The notes under the pieces are model-generated. The model ran no database searches, was not told the origin of the DNA, and saw only the letters and a list, made by a program, of their open reading frames with translations. This document shows, piece by piece, positions 51,660-62,363 of a stretch of DNA of 64,000 nt (position 1 is the stretch's first letter; each line of letters opens with the position of its first letter). Origin of the DNA: Euborellia annulipes. Taxonomy: Eukaryota > Arthropoda > Insecta > Dermaptera > Anisolabididae. Where the stretch lies: assembly GCA_023213315.1 (NCBI GenBank), contig JAKCPI010000869.1, positions 124,001 through 188,000 on the forward strand, given 5' to 3'. A program made the translations under genes and the position numbers.

Positions 51660-52010
51660 ATTCTTCCCATAGAAGAAAGCAGCGGCGGAGGACTGATGGT
51701 GGGGGAAATAGAAACAGAGAGGGGGTAAAGGTAAAGGTGTTGTAGCTTGATTAATATGTCGCTAATGACTTGATATTATTAAGGTGGCTCATTTATTTTG
51801 GCAAGAGGCAAACGAGTGAAGTGAACCTGGCTGGCATCGAGGCGAAATCGAAGCGTGAGGTTTCGATCGGATGTTTTGTTTCGTGGGTGGGGGGTGGGAG
51901 CCAATGCCCCCCTGGTGGGATCCCCCCGGCGCCCCATTACAGCCAAAGATTAATCGCCCGATGACAGCTTCAATCGCTTCTTACAAGCCACTGGAATTTT
52001 TTAATTACGC
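51660..52010. promoter_or_regulatory. Candidate conserved non-coding element
   Basis: GC-rich, repeat-free and complex in sequence. TAAT/GATTA cores (CTTGATTAATATG, AAAGATTAATCGCCCG) and GCCAATGCCCC stand out. The frame 51770-51964 ends without recognisable domain. One of the strongest enhancer-like islands here, by composition only. Confidence 0.4.
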
Positions 52011-52256
52011 ATAAAAAAATTTGTAAAGAGAGAAAGAGAGAGGTGAAAAAAAAAAAAAAAAAGTTTTAAAGAAAAAGCTCTCCGCGTCGATTATTTAGGA
52101 CAACATAAATAAATGCTTAAACATTTTTATAGGTGTGGGAAAAAAAAATTACGTTACGACAAATACGACAGGTATTATTATATGAAAATTAACTATATAA
52201 TAAGTAAGTGGCGGTTGTAGAATTGGATTAAAAAGAAGAGGATGCAGCCAATAATA

Positions 52257-52470
52257 AAAATCTGGTGTGATTAGTCGCACAGTACACATCTTTCACTTAT
52301 CTTTGACAATTGAAAGTTGTGTTATGTCACGCCAGATTTGTTTGTGCCGATATATATTTAGCTTCCGACAGGCTGCCCTATAGTAGATAGAATTTAAGAT
52401 GTAAAATTCACAAACGTGGAAAAATTTTTAAATTTTGTTTCCATTGCAAAAATATCTCCTATCATCCCTA
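52257..52470 (+). mobile_element. Family A 5' portion
   Basis: Hairpin 52257-52350, then 'ccgatatatatttagcttcc' and an eroded X-box (tttccattgcaa). Confidence 0.7.
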
Positions 52471-52759
52471 TTAATAGGTAGGTAATTACTTTCTCTTACC
52501 GATGTATATATGTAATATATATATATATAAAATTTTTTTTTTATTTATATTGGGGGGGGGGGGGGTGAGAAAAGAGGTTGAAATTATATATTTAAGTTAG
52601 GCACCCCCTGGGACGTGACATGAAGCTTTTGATCAAAATCGGCCAAAAAGTACTAGTATTTTATTGATGTACTTTTTCAGTTTTTTTTTTTTTTTTTTCA
52701 ATTTTCTCAAAATTTGCTTAAGCGTTTTGATTAAAATTCATAAATCAATTATTTTTTAT

Positions 52760-53087
52760 TGTTGATAAGAGAAGTGGCTGTTCAACGATTAGAATTATTC
52801 ACAGGAAGAGAGGATGTTAGCCAAAAGGTGAGCCTCTATCGAATAAAAATCTCCACTCAGAAGACGTTTCGGGTTTAAATAAATAAATCCATCATCAGTT
52901 CTTAAAAGCTGAAATGAGCATAGATAATAATTTATGTTGTTGTTTTACAATTATTATTTATGCTCATTTCAGCTCTTAAGAACTGATGATGGATTTATTT
53001 AATTAAACCCGACACGTCTTCTAAGTGGAGATTTTTATTCGATAGAATCTCTCCTTTTGGCTGACATTCTCTTTTCCTGTGAATCAT
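52760..53087. mobile_element. Family B hammerhead foldback
   Basis: Arms of ~135-150 bp with a short central loop at about 52935-52955. Both flanks carry tcaatta plus a T run, the family A target, a TSD of roughly 15 bp. The tail is on the left, where the minus strand reads 'cagccacttctcttatc', almost identical to the tail of the 23450 unit. Confidence 0.75.
52863..52898 (-). ncRNA. Hammerhead ribozyme motif
   Basis: CTGATGA, stem II ggattt/aaaccc with one mismatch, GAAACGTC, stem I GAA/TTC. The sister arm (52983-53018, plus) has GACACGTC. Confidence 0.65.
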
Positions 53088-53198
53088 TCAATTAATTTTT
53101 AGATGCTCTTTAAAAAAAAACTTGGTGGGACTGGTCGATTTCGATTACTGAAGGTAAGAGAAAGTTGATTTCTGTGCTTGTCACGCCAGATTTTTTTA

Positions 53199-53582
53199 AG
53201 AATATCTAAAAAATAATTGATTTATGAATTTTAATCAAAACGCTTAAACAAATTTTGAGAAAATCGAAAAAAAAAAAAACTAAAAAAGTACATTAGTAAA
53301 GTACTAGTACTTTTTGGCCGATTTTGTTTAAAAGTTTATCTTCAGGCTTCAGGGGGGTGTCTAACTTAAATATAAAATTTCAACCTCGTAGCTCTTTTAG
53401 TTCCTGAGATATTTTGTTCACAGACAGACAGACTATGTCGCGAAAAACACTTTTTTGGATCGAGGGGACCTCAAAACGTGTATATCCATCAAAATCTCGA
53501 CATCGAATTTTTGGCATGAATCCAATGCCGTACTTTCTCTGTCTATATATATTACATATATTCATAGGTAAGAGAAAGTAAT
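53199..53582 (+). mobile_element. Family A copy, 5' truncated
   Basis: From 'atctaaaaaataattgattt' to a terminal palindrome ending GGTAAGAGAAAGTA. It abuts the hairpin foot of the previous minus copy, so two copies meet near 53198. Confidence 0.8.
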
Positions 53583-54829
53583 AGCCTAAAGTACTCGTAC
53601 AGTAAGATTTGACTAGGTGGCCCATAGTACCTCCAAATACGGAAAAGGAGAGAATTTTCAAATGAGAAAAAACGCATTATATACAAAATTTGAACAAACG
53701 AATTTTTTTCTGAATGAAAAATGTTTGAATGTATCTTTTTGGATAGTTTGATTATACGAGTATAAATCTCGAAAAAATGAATTTTTTCAACAAAAGATGA
53801 AATTATTTCTATCTTGAATTTATTCAATTATTATTATAATCGTATGCTGCATGAATAGCTTTTTTCAATTTTACTTCTCTTTTTAATGTAACCTAAATGA
53901 AATTTAAATTATAGCGGAAGAACTTTAATTCTGATTCTTTTATAAAAAAAATTCCATTTATTTTCTATAGTTGATGTTTATAAATTTGAAAACCCACTCT
54001 AAGAACAGTTAATGAAATTTCATCCACTCTTCATTTCGTATTTGTAAAAAAAAAAAATCATTTACGGAAAAGCATAATGATCAATGGTAAAATTTCGCAG
54101 AAATATCTGTCAAAAAATTGCATCTTCACCATCAAACAATTGAATTTTCAATTCATTTATACATGAATTAAATTTCTGATAAAACATTTAATGATTCATA
54201 CTCTATCACTCCCTACTATTTCTGAAATTAAAGAAAACCTAAAATTCATTCATTCATTTCCCGTCCTTATGAATGAAAAATATAATCGATTCGTTGATTT
54301 GATGAGATATAATATTTGTATTCCGAATCTAATTTCAAGTGTATTTTCTTACTTTTTTAATGCTTTGATGTTTATAATATATATTTCCGATTTTTTTTTC
54401 TTCCCAAAAGCCGTTTCCCATGAATTCAAAAATAAAGATTCGTTAACCATCGAGTAAACAATAAAAGGAATTTCATTGATCCATTTGCAATGGTTTTGGT
54501 TTGGTGAAGTTCGGTTCCGGAGGTTTGGAATTCTTCAAGATCATCATCGTTAGTGAGTGAGAGGCGAGATCAGAGCTACTTATTGACATTAATAGTTCTG
54601 GTTAAGCGAAACTAATCTTTCCAAAGGAAATAAAAAAAAATTTTTATCGTTCAAAATAAATATGGGGATTAAATGGCAAAATAAAAACGGCGATTATCAA
54701 ATCATAGGCCTGTAGATATTAGAATTCAAACTGATTAAGTTCAATTTAGAATGAAAATGAAATGTTTTGCATTTGAATTTATTTAGGTCTAGATTTTTAA
54801 TTTCTAAATTCATTGACAGCCAATGGAAT
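53583..54829. other. AT-rich stretch, no feature seen
   Basis: A small mixed-composition patch at about 54485-54580 is unassigned. No repeats or exon-like islands are recognised elsewhere. Confidence 0.4.
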
Positions 54830-54849
54830 TTTAAAAAATTTTATTGCTC

Positions 54850-54960
54850 AAGGGGGGGGGCAAACTAAAATTCTTAAAAACTAATTTAAAAAAAAAAAAA
54901 AAAAATTGAGGGGGCGGGGCGGGGGGGGGGGGCCAGGGAGAAGAGTTTTACCCCCAAAAT
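54850..54960. other. G-run and A-run low-complexity patch
   Basis: G runs at 54852-54860 and around 54909-54931 flank an A17 run. It may be a decayed MITE with G-rich ends. Confidence 0.4.
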
Positions 54961-55093
54961 TTTTTTCACCATCATCAGATATTAGGGAGTTGCTATATGG
55001 CGTGAATATATGAATACTGTAGGCCTATATGAAATATACATTGGCCTACTAACTGGCAATATTTATATTTTTAAGATATTAACAAGTGTTCAT

Positions 55094-55550
55094 GCCCTCG
55101 GGGCTTGGTGTAGGGGCATGGACGTAACTAGTGGGAGTCAGGCGGCCCCTCCCCCAGAGGGCTCGTGGCCCCAAGAAAAATTGAGAAAATATGGGGCTTT
55201 CTAGGCCCACCGGAGGATAGCTGGTCCATGGCCCCCCCCAGCGAGGATGGCTGGTCCCCTGTGGCCACCCCCAGCAAAATTCTCTAGTTACGCCCATGTG
55301 TAGGGGTTAGCGTGCTAACCTCTTATACCAAAAGTCGCGGGTTCGGACCCCAGGCAGTCCGATTTTATTTAAGCTATTTGGATACCAAATGCTTTAAATA
55401 AGAAAGCTTGGACCCCAATATGTATATATTAATCAATAACGGGTATCGTAAAAGTCTTATATTGGCTGAGTTGCCGAAAAGACTGTATGAATGTGTGTGT
55501 GAGTTTGAGTGTAAATGAGAAAAAAGTGTGAGCGTTTAAAAAAAAAAAAA
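55094..55550 (+). mobile_element. SINE-1 with TSD, split by a MITE
   Basis: Perfect 10-bp TSD aagtgttcat at 55084-55093 and 55551-55560. The head is interrupted in the A box by the MITE at 55117-55298. B box GGGTTCGGACCCC, body hairpin, TTGGCTGAGTTGCCGAAAAG, poly-A. Confidence 0.85.
55117..55298. mobile_element. hAT-type MITE, 182 bp, perfect TSD
   Basis: Ends CATGGACGTAACTAG and CTAGTTACGCCCATG. Perfect 8-bp TSD tgtagggg at 55109-55116 and 55299-55306, inside the SINE-1 A box. Related ends to the 45729 MITE. Confidence 0.9.
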
Positions 55551-55865
55551 AAGTGTTCATCAAAATATGGCGAAAAAATTTAATACAATTTATGGCAACT
55601 CCCTAATATCTGATGATGGTCCACTAAAGTGAACCGAAACGTTATAAATTGGGTATTTGAATAGATAGACTATTCATTTCTCCCCGGCTGCCACCTTATG
55701 ACACTGATTGATAATTACAGACATTTCAACACCCGAAAAATTTAAAATGAATTTTTTATTTTATTTTTCGGAACATTAAATTGGCTTGTGGCTGAAAAGT
55801 AAGCGTAATTTCACTTGTTCGTACGTAATATTCTGCGATCACCAAAGTCAATTTAAATATTCACT

Positions 55866-56060
55866 GCCCTTTACCTATGGCTCAGAGGTAGAGTATTAGC
55901 TTCTGGTGCGAAGGTTCAAGGGTTCGCATCCTATCTAGGTGGAGAAATGCATTTCAATTGAATTGGATACTAATCAATTGAAATAAATAGGGACAGGGTC
56001 TAAATGGCCTCAGATGCCGAAAAATAACTTAAACAAATTAAAAAAAAAAAAAAAAAAAAC
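55866..56060 (+). mobile_element. SINE-2, full length
   Basis: GCCCTTTACCTATGGCTCAG, GAGGTAGAGTATTAGC, AAGGGTTCGCATCC, 'tcaattgaaataaatagg', TCTAAATGGCCTCAGATGCC and poly-A. Confidence 0.85.
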
Positions 56061-56224
56061 TATTCTTATACATCAAAATAGTGAAGAGCAAAATTAGCTT
56101 TTTAATACTCGTATTACGCCGGAACAAAAGAAAAGTCAGTCACAATCCAATTAATGTTCTGAAAAATATTTTAAAATTTGAGTTTTATTAAATTTGAATA
56201 TTAAATTGATGTTTTATGGCTGTG

Positions 56225-56442
56225 GAGATTTACTCAGGATTCGCAGGGACTTTGTAGCCAGGAGATTAAATAAAAAATCTTTTATTTAATTTTTATTTGC
56301 CGACGTTTCGGTCGCCAATCACGACCCTTAGGTATTTTAATATTCATTGCAATGCCTAAATACAATTTCTTCTGGCAAATAAAAATTAAATAAAATATTT
56401 TTTTATTTAATCTCCTAGCTGCAAAGTCCCTGCGAATCCTGA
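56225..56442. mobile_element. Family B foldback, internally deleted
   Basis: Outer arms match the 44715 unit ('ggattcgcagggactttg'), but the middle is shortened. The hammerhead keeps GAAACGTC and stem II (minus) and has lost CTGATGA. Confidence 0.7.
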
Positions 56443-56519
56443 GTTGAATATTAAGGATTGAACTAAGAGAATTCAATTAATACTGCCGCGCCGGGCCAAT
56501 GGATTCTACTACATTAAAA

Positions 56520-56570
56520 AATTCTAAGGGGTCTTTAGCCTCAGGTGCCGAAAAAATCTTTAAATATATA
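56520..56570 (+). mobile_element. SINE tail fragment
   Basis: GGTCTTTAGCCTCAGGTGCC and GAAAAAATC match the shared SINE-2/5S tail. Confidence 0.5.
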
Positions 56571-56639
56571 TTGTACAAACAAAAAGTCTCGAGACAAACA
56601 GTAGAATTGAGTGTTATTTGTTTATTTTGAAAATGTATA

Positions 56640-56950
56640 AAACGAAAAGCAAAGGCTGAGCCCCCTCTTCATTCCCATTCATTTTATACAAGGTATGAAT
56701 TATGAGTGTGTGGGTTTTAATTGAAGTAATCGTATGTGTGAGTGAGCTTGTGCTTTGTGCATTTGCCTTTGCCTTTTTGAATATCGGAAAGTCATGGGGC
56801 CGTAATCAAATTAACGCTGCCGAGGCCCTGGGTGCACAGCGGGTGTCTCGCGCCCTGGGAACCGTTTACTTTGTTCGGTCGCGATTGCTCATCTCCACCT
56901 TGGAAAATTAGTATTGTTCAATTGGATACATTTATTTATTTAGTTCGGGC
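56640..56950. other. GC-richer island, possible CNE or exon
   Basis: No repeat ends. The frame 56702-56911 gives 69 residues with a hydrophobic N-terminal half (VLIEVIVCVSELVLCAFAFA), which could span a membrane. There is no recognised homologue and no clear splice sites. It contains CCCTGGGTGCACAGCGGG and two adjacent TTTGCC repeats. A regulatory element is as likely as a coding segment. Confidence 0.3.
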
Positions 56951-57185
56951 GAGTCATTCAATTCTATTGTCCCTAACAACGCATTACATTTTTTTTCCCA
57001 AAAGTATATTTTCACAAAATAAAATATAATCTTTTTTTAATTTTATTATATTGTTATATTATATGTAGAGTTTCGGTGGCTTTGACACCCTGGATATTTT
57101 CTTGGGAAATTAATCATTTTATAATTATAATAATAAAATTAATCAATTATTTTTATGGTGAATAGGGGTTACTTATCCCCTCCGT

Positions 57186-57441
57186 CAAGGGCGGCCCTAG
57201 CCTTACATTTTGGGGGGGGTCACTGTTTTTTTTTTTTTTATAGTATAAATAAATGTGCCTGGACCCCAATAAATATATATTAATCAAATATGAGTATCGT
57301 TTAAGTCTTAAATGGTCTAAGTTGCCGAAAAGATTGTGTGAATGGGAGAGTGAGTGGGAAAAAAGTGTGTGTTAAAAAAAAAAAGATTTGGGGGGGGGGG
57401 GGGTCACGACCACCTTGACCCCCCCTCTGGGACCGCCCTTG
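57186..57441. mobile_element. hAT-type MITE with SINE-1 fragment inside
   Basis: Ends CAAGGGCGGCCCTAG and CTGGGACCGCCCTTG. Perfect 8-bp TSD ccctccgt at 57178-57185 and 57442-57449. From about 57240 to 57385 it contains a 5'-truncated SINE-1 (GTGCCTGGACCCC to poly-A). Confidence 0.9.
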
Positions 57442-57551
57442 CCCTCCGTACAGTTGATAAAATAAATTACTTTCGAATAACTCCGGAGTAAGGGGATCAT
57501 ATACAATTTTCAATTGGAAGTTTACTCCTTAAAATGTTTTAATATTTTTTT

Positions 57552-58220
57552 CTTTCTCTTACCTCTATATATGTTAATATACATATAGAGGGAGAAAGTA
57601 TTTGATTCATGTCAAAAATTCGGTGTCGAGATTTGAATGGATCAACACGTTTTGAGGTCCTCTGAATCAAAAAAAGTGGTTTTTGGAACATGGTCAGTCT
57701 GTCTGTGTGTGTGTGTGTGTGTGTGTGTGAACAAAATATCTCAAGAACAAAAAGTCCTAGAAGGTTGAAATTTTATATTTTCATAAGGTACCCCCCTGGG
57801 ACGTGACACGAAGCTTTTGAACAAAATCGACCAAAGAGTACTAGTACTTTACTGATGCACTTTTTCAGTTTTTTCGATTTTCTCTAAATTTGCTCCAACG
57901 ATTTTTTTTTAAATTCAAAAATCAATTATTTTTTAGATTCTCTTTAAAATGTATATTCTCATTTTGTCATTGAAATCTTCTGAAGACCACTTTACTCTTG
58001 TACTCCATAGAAAAGTTAGGAGAAATGGTTGCCATGGTAATAAAATAGAAATATTTTGCCTTACTTATAAATTGTACATCTTGAAAATCGAATGTACCGT
58101 ACTGTTGGAAACTAAATACATGTCGACACAAAAAATCTGGTGTGACAAGCACAGAACACAACTTTCGATTACCGAAGGCAAGAGAAATTGTGTGCTGTGC
58201 GCCAGCCACACCAGATTTTT
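57552..58220 (-). mobile_element. Family A copy, full length
   Basis: Terminal palindrome at 57552-57600, (GT)n at 57706-57729, X-box with one change at 58028-58041, complete hairpin 58132-58220. Confidence 0.85.
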
Positions 58221-58575
58221 ATATTTGCTTTTTGTTAAACATATTTTTCCTTATTAGATAATTTTGGAGCATAAAATATTTGAATATTTTTAGTAAAGAA
58301 TATAATTTCAAATGTGATTTGGCCTATCTTCTCAGATTCACTCACAAGTCATGAACTTTTCTTGGCTATTTGTGAGCATATAAATAAATAATCTAATAAA
58401 AAAATATTTTAAACTTGTTTTTTTTATTAAATATTATTATTATATAGAAATTAGGTACGGAGGGTGAACCTTAGAATGGGTGACCATTAAAAACCGTTGT
58501 AAATTGTCGTTTCGTATTAAATAAACAAAATAACTGCTATAGACAAATTAAAAAAAAAAAAAACTGCTATAGAAA
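58221..58575. other. AT-rich stretch, no feature seen
   Basis: A 'gaatgggtgacc' word at 58475 recalls the 5S-derived head, but no other part of that SINE is present. Confidence 0.35.
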
Positions 58576-58576
58576 A

Positions 58577-58690
58577 AAAAATCTGGTATGAGTGACCACA
58601 CAGAACACAAATTTCTCTTAGTTTCGGTATTCAAAAGTTGTGGGATATACTGTCACACCAGATTTTTTTGTTTAGAGATATAAGCCATCG
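58577..58690 (+). mobile_element. Family A hairpin end only
   Basis: A decayed ~90-nt hairpin (AAATCTGGTATGAG..TGTCACACCAGATTT) followed by 'agagatataag'; the rest is missing. Confidence 0.65.
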
Positions 58691-58974
58691 CAAATTAGTT
58701 GCTGACATCTGAGTCTTTTTTTGCTGATTATTGGGACTGATGATTTTGATATTTTTCAGAGATTTTAGGTGCGCCAAATTAGTTTCAAAATGTTGCTTTG
58801 AAAATAATGGTATATTTATTAAAGGTAAAAAAAAAAAAATAGAATGAAAATAACAGGTTTATAATAATTGTAGAAGCAAATAGAATAAGGTTAATTTAAA
58901 TATTTAATATTTTAAGAAATGTAGCAACTATTGTAATTTGGGGCGGCGAATGCATCAATCTAAGCAACATTAAC

Positions 58975-59085
58975 AGTTTATCGTCCTGAAGATGGGATCT
59001 ATGTGATTCCGAAACGTCGACGATAATTAAATAAAGTTTTTTTTTTTTTATTACTTGCTGGCTACATCTACGTAATCCTGATAAT
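58975..59085 (+). mobile_element. Family B unit, single arm, hammerhead intact
   Basis: One arm only, with T run and 'gctggctacatctacgtaat' outer part. It carries the core at 58986-59018 with the longest stem I of the set. Confidence 0.7.
58986..59018 (+). ncRNA. Hammerhead ribozyme motif with 8-bp stem I
   Basis: CTGAAGA, stem II (gg.atc/gat.cc), GAAACGTC. The flanks TTATCGTC (58978-58985) and GACGATAA (59019-59026) are exact reverse complements. Confidence 0.75.
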
Positions 59086-59984
59086 TAAAATATTTTAATA
59101 AATGAATGTTAATTTTAACAAGACATTTGGAATGTCAAAATAATTAATAATATAAAATTTTGAGAATTTTTCATTAACGAAAACGAGGTTCTCGTTAATA
59201 ACTCTCATTCCTCGATACTAATATGTTATAATTAAACGTATGCTGTCAAGTCATCTCATTCGAGCGAATCAATAGGTTCAATAAAGGTATTTGATCTAAT
59301 TTAAGAACGAAGGCAAATTAAGTTTACGGGCTTCTATTCTTGAGTTTTGAAAAGCTCTAGGTAGAAAAAAAAATTCCTTTATGATCAGAGAGGAAAATAA
59401 AGCGACCACGTGCCCAGTAGAAATGAATAAGCATGAAATAAATGATTAGTCGAAATGAGTGTGAGAGGGTGTGAGTGGGCTAGAGCTAATCATTAAATGC
59501 CAAATGGGATAAATTATTATTTATTTTGTTTGTTATTTAAAAAGAGAAAAAAAAATCTTAAGATGTTTGATTATGTAATTAAATTTTTCTGTCTAAGATC
59601 TTTTTCGGTCATTTTAAAAATTAATTATTCCTGAAAATATATTTCAAAATACTTTTTTTTTTTGTTCGATCTAACAAATAAAGTTATCTTATATTTTTTT
59701 TTTCTTACTGGTAGTTTATATTTACGAGATAAGATTGTTAGAAATGAATGTTGAAAGGGAAAAGTGTGTGGGTGAGTTTTCGGAGGTCACCTATTTAAAA
59801 TAAACTAAACTAGTAGCACTTTTTAGCTCATAAATAATCCTGTACACAAATGGATTTTTGGATAAGATATTAATTATATTAAACAGAGGCGGATTAAGAT
59901 TGCTCAAGGAAAGATTATCTTAAGGGAATCGGCTTCTAAAATAAGGAAATCGGAACCTGAGCCAATATGAGGTAATATTATAAA
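59086..59984. other. AT-rich stretch with one mixed patch
   Basis: About 59395-59510 is less AT-rich (ACCACGTGCCC, TAATCATTAAATG) and unassigned. CAGAGGCGGATTAAG at about 59884 looks like a lone hAT end. Confidence 0.3.
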
Positions 59985-60262
59985 AATCAGGTGTGACTGG
60001 CCGCACAGCACATAACTTTCTCTTACCTATGGTAATTGAAAGTTGGGTTTTTGTGCTCACCAGATTTTGTATATATTTAGTTGCCGTCGATATATCAAAA
60101 TTAAAGATGTAAAATGGGAAAATATTTATATTTTATTACCATGGCAACCATTTCTTTTATATTTTCTATAAAGTACAAGAGTAAAGTGACTAAATTGAGG
60201 GTAAAATGATAGTATCTGTTTTAAAATAGCAGCAAAAAAATAATTGATTTTTAAAATAAAAT
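59985..60262 (+). mobile_element. Family A 5' portion
   Basis: Hairpin 59985-60067, damaged X-box ATTACCATGGCAAC at 60135-60148, ending near 'taattgatttttaaaa' where a foldback begins. Confidence 0.7.
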
Positions 60263-60808
60263 ACTTTCTCTACAAAAGAGTAAAATAATAGTTTTGAAAA
60301 ATAAATTATAATCTGACTCATGTCATCATACTATAATATAAAGCGCTAGCCACTGACTTCCGTTTTGTCGCCTGTTTACCACTCTCTCTCTCTCTCTCTC
60401 TCTCTCGCTGATTGGCCAGAGAACTATGCAGTTAAAATTGTTAGAGCCAATATCGAGAAAATTGAAAAAAACTGAAAAAGAACATCGGTAAAGTTCTAGT
60501 ACTTTTTGGCCGATTCCGTACAAAAGTTTATTTAACAAATATTTCGGTGCACATCGAAATATTTGCTAAATAAAGGACATCAGGTGGAGCGATAAAACTG
60601 CCTTCGGCGAGCAATTGCAAAATTTTAAAGATATAAATTTCCCTCACCTTCCTCTGTCTCTGGCCAAACAGCCAGAGAGAGTGGTAAATAGGCGACAAAA
60701 CGGAAGACAGTGGCTAGCGCTTTATATTATAGTATGATGACATGAGTCAGATTATAATTTATTTTTCAAAACTATTATTTTACTCTTTTGTAGAGAAAGT
60801 ATTTATAT
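60263..60808. mobile_element. Foldback with ~140-bp TIRs enclosing family A sequence
   Basis: Ends 'actttctctacaaaagagta' and 'tactcttttgtagagaaagt' are inverted. The TIRs run through 'aaagcgctagccactg' to CT/GA microsatellites (CT at about 60380-60405). The interior holds a family A centre (about 60435-60535) and a perfect hairpin 'aaatatttcggtg/cacatcgaaatattt'. The termini echo the family A CTTTCTC motif. Confidence 0.7.
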
Positions 60809-61701
60809 TTTTGTTTAATATTTGTTTTTTTTTTTAAAGAGACCTAAAAATTAAGTAATTTTTTAATACTAAAAGAAGATAGTTTTCAATAAATGACTGC
60901 TGTATTTAAAACAATGAAGTAAGACTTTTACCTAACGACTCTAACCAATCATAACAACTCGATAGGAACTCCGAAAGGAGAAGAGGGAATGCCAAAACGG
61001 CAGTTCTTTCCTTTTTGGAATTCTGAAAACGGCCGGATTATACCAATAATAAATTAAGCAATCAAATATTAAATAATGACACAGGTGTTAAAACAAAAAA
61101 TTTCTAACACTCTTATAGAGAAGAGAGAAGTAAGAAGAACGTCAAAAATATAACAAAGAGTCGATCAATCCGTGAAGATGAGTGAAGAGAAAAAGATTAG
61201 TTGAATAAGTTTAGGCTAATAAAAATAATCACTGTATTTGTTTATTTTTTAAAATGCATTATGAATATGAACCCAAGGGAAATATGTTAGGCGAAGCCTG
61301 GAATTTTCTTTAATAAATATTCTGTAGTAATGTCTGGCCACCAACAAAAATTTTGATAAAATTTGATGAATGAATAATCTGATTGATGATCATTGATCAT
61401 TCAAAACTAGTTGTAATTTTAATAAACACGAAGTTAAATATTTTAAGTAATATTCCGAGACTAATATGACATTAATTAGTTATTAATAAATAATCACAAT
61501 TTATTTAGCAAATCGTGAAGCAATAGTCCTAAATGTCGACATCTCTTACATTTTTATCCTACATATACTTACTTATTTTGTAATTTCTATTGATGAAAAA
61601 TTACTAATATCGTATTTCAAGAATAAAATTTAATGATTCTTTTATATTTGAATTCATATAATGTTAGGGCCTATGTCAAATTAACACGATAATGTACTCA
61701 C
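60809..61701. other. AT-rich stretch, no feature seen
   Basis: A slightly GC-richer patch at 60950-61040 is unassigned. No repeat ends. Confidence 0.4.
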
Positions 61702-61778
61702 CGAATGAGCGGAGATCTCTTTTCGGAGCTGGCGGGCGTCGACGTTAGACCCGAAGATCGACAGGACAGGAATATCAG
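61702..61778 (-). other. Exon-like segment, minus strand
   Basis: Acceptor CTTTGTTCACAG and donor ATTCG|GTGAGTAC are canonical. The 77-nt GC-rich island is open in two frames. One of them (DIPVLSIFGSNVDARQLRKE) ends in phase 0, compatible with the next segment at 42894. No ATG and no domain recognised. Confidence 0.45.
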
Positions 61779-61934
61779 CTGTGAACAAAGTGCAAAACGA
61801 ATTAGAACATGAATCAAAACTTTTATATCTATATAAGATTTGTATGAATGAATGACTTGAAGAAAAATTTTCAATTCATTAGAAATGGATATGAATAAAG
61901 CAAATCTTAAAATAAAAATTTTTCTCGAAACCAG

Positions 61935-62068
61935 AATTTTTTCTTTAAAAATATATTTTAACAGCTTACGTTTCTACCTTAGTAAAAGCCATCCTCGGAT
62001 GACCACTAACGAGGACACAGCCGAAACGTCAGCTGTTAAAATATATTTTTAAAGAAAAAATTCTGGCT
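61935..62068 (+). mobile_element. Family B small foldback
   Basis: Arms 'gaattttttctttaaaaata' and its complement enclose GAAACGTC at 62023-62030. The first box reads CGGATGA and stem II is weak, so this ribozyme is probably dead. Confidence 0.6.
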
Positions 62069-62117
62069 TCATTTTTTTTCTAACTTTCATTCCTGAAGAA
62101 AAATATTTTTCTCAAAT

Positions 62118-62363
62118 CTTATTTTCACGCCCTAGGGGGGTGCCTAACTTAAATATAAAATTTTAACCTCCTAGCTCAATTCCTTCATGCTTTAAATTGA
62201 ACACAAACAGACAGACAGACCATGTCGGGAAAACAACTTTTTTTGACTCAGGGGACCTCAAAACGTGTATATCCATCAAAGTCTCGACATCGAATTTTTG
62301 ACATGAATCCAATACTTTCCTCTATATATATTAAGATATATAGAGGTAAGAGAAAGTAAAAAT
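62118..62363 (+). mobile_element. Family A 3' portion
   Basis: 'cacgccctaggggggtgcct' to a terminal palindrome ending GGTAAGAGAAAGTA. Its microsatellite is reduced to (CAGA)n. Confidence 0.8.

Larger units (their letters stand above)
52487..53197 (-). mobile_element. Family A copy interrupted by a hammerhead unit
   Basis: Terminal palindrome start at 52487, a G run at 52550-52564 in place of the microsatellite, 'actagtattttattgatg', then the family B unit. It resumes at 'aatttttagatgctcttt' (53093), followed by a decayed hairpin to 53197. Confidence 0.75.
54962..55690. mobile_element. Family B unit split by a SINE
   Basis: 'catcatcagatattagggag' (left) and 'ctccctaatatctgatgatg' (right, about 55600) are inverted ends. 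A hammerhead-like core at 55610-55643 has CTGATGA, GGTCCAC/GTGAACC and GAAACGTT. SINE-1 is inserted between the ends. Confidence 0.6.

Noticed and set aside
58440..58520. Third full 5S-derived SINE
   Set aside because: Only 'gaatgggtgacc' matches; the TTAAGCA box and the tail are missing.
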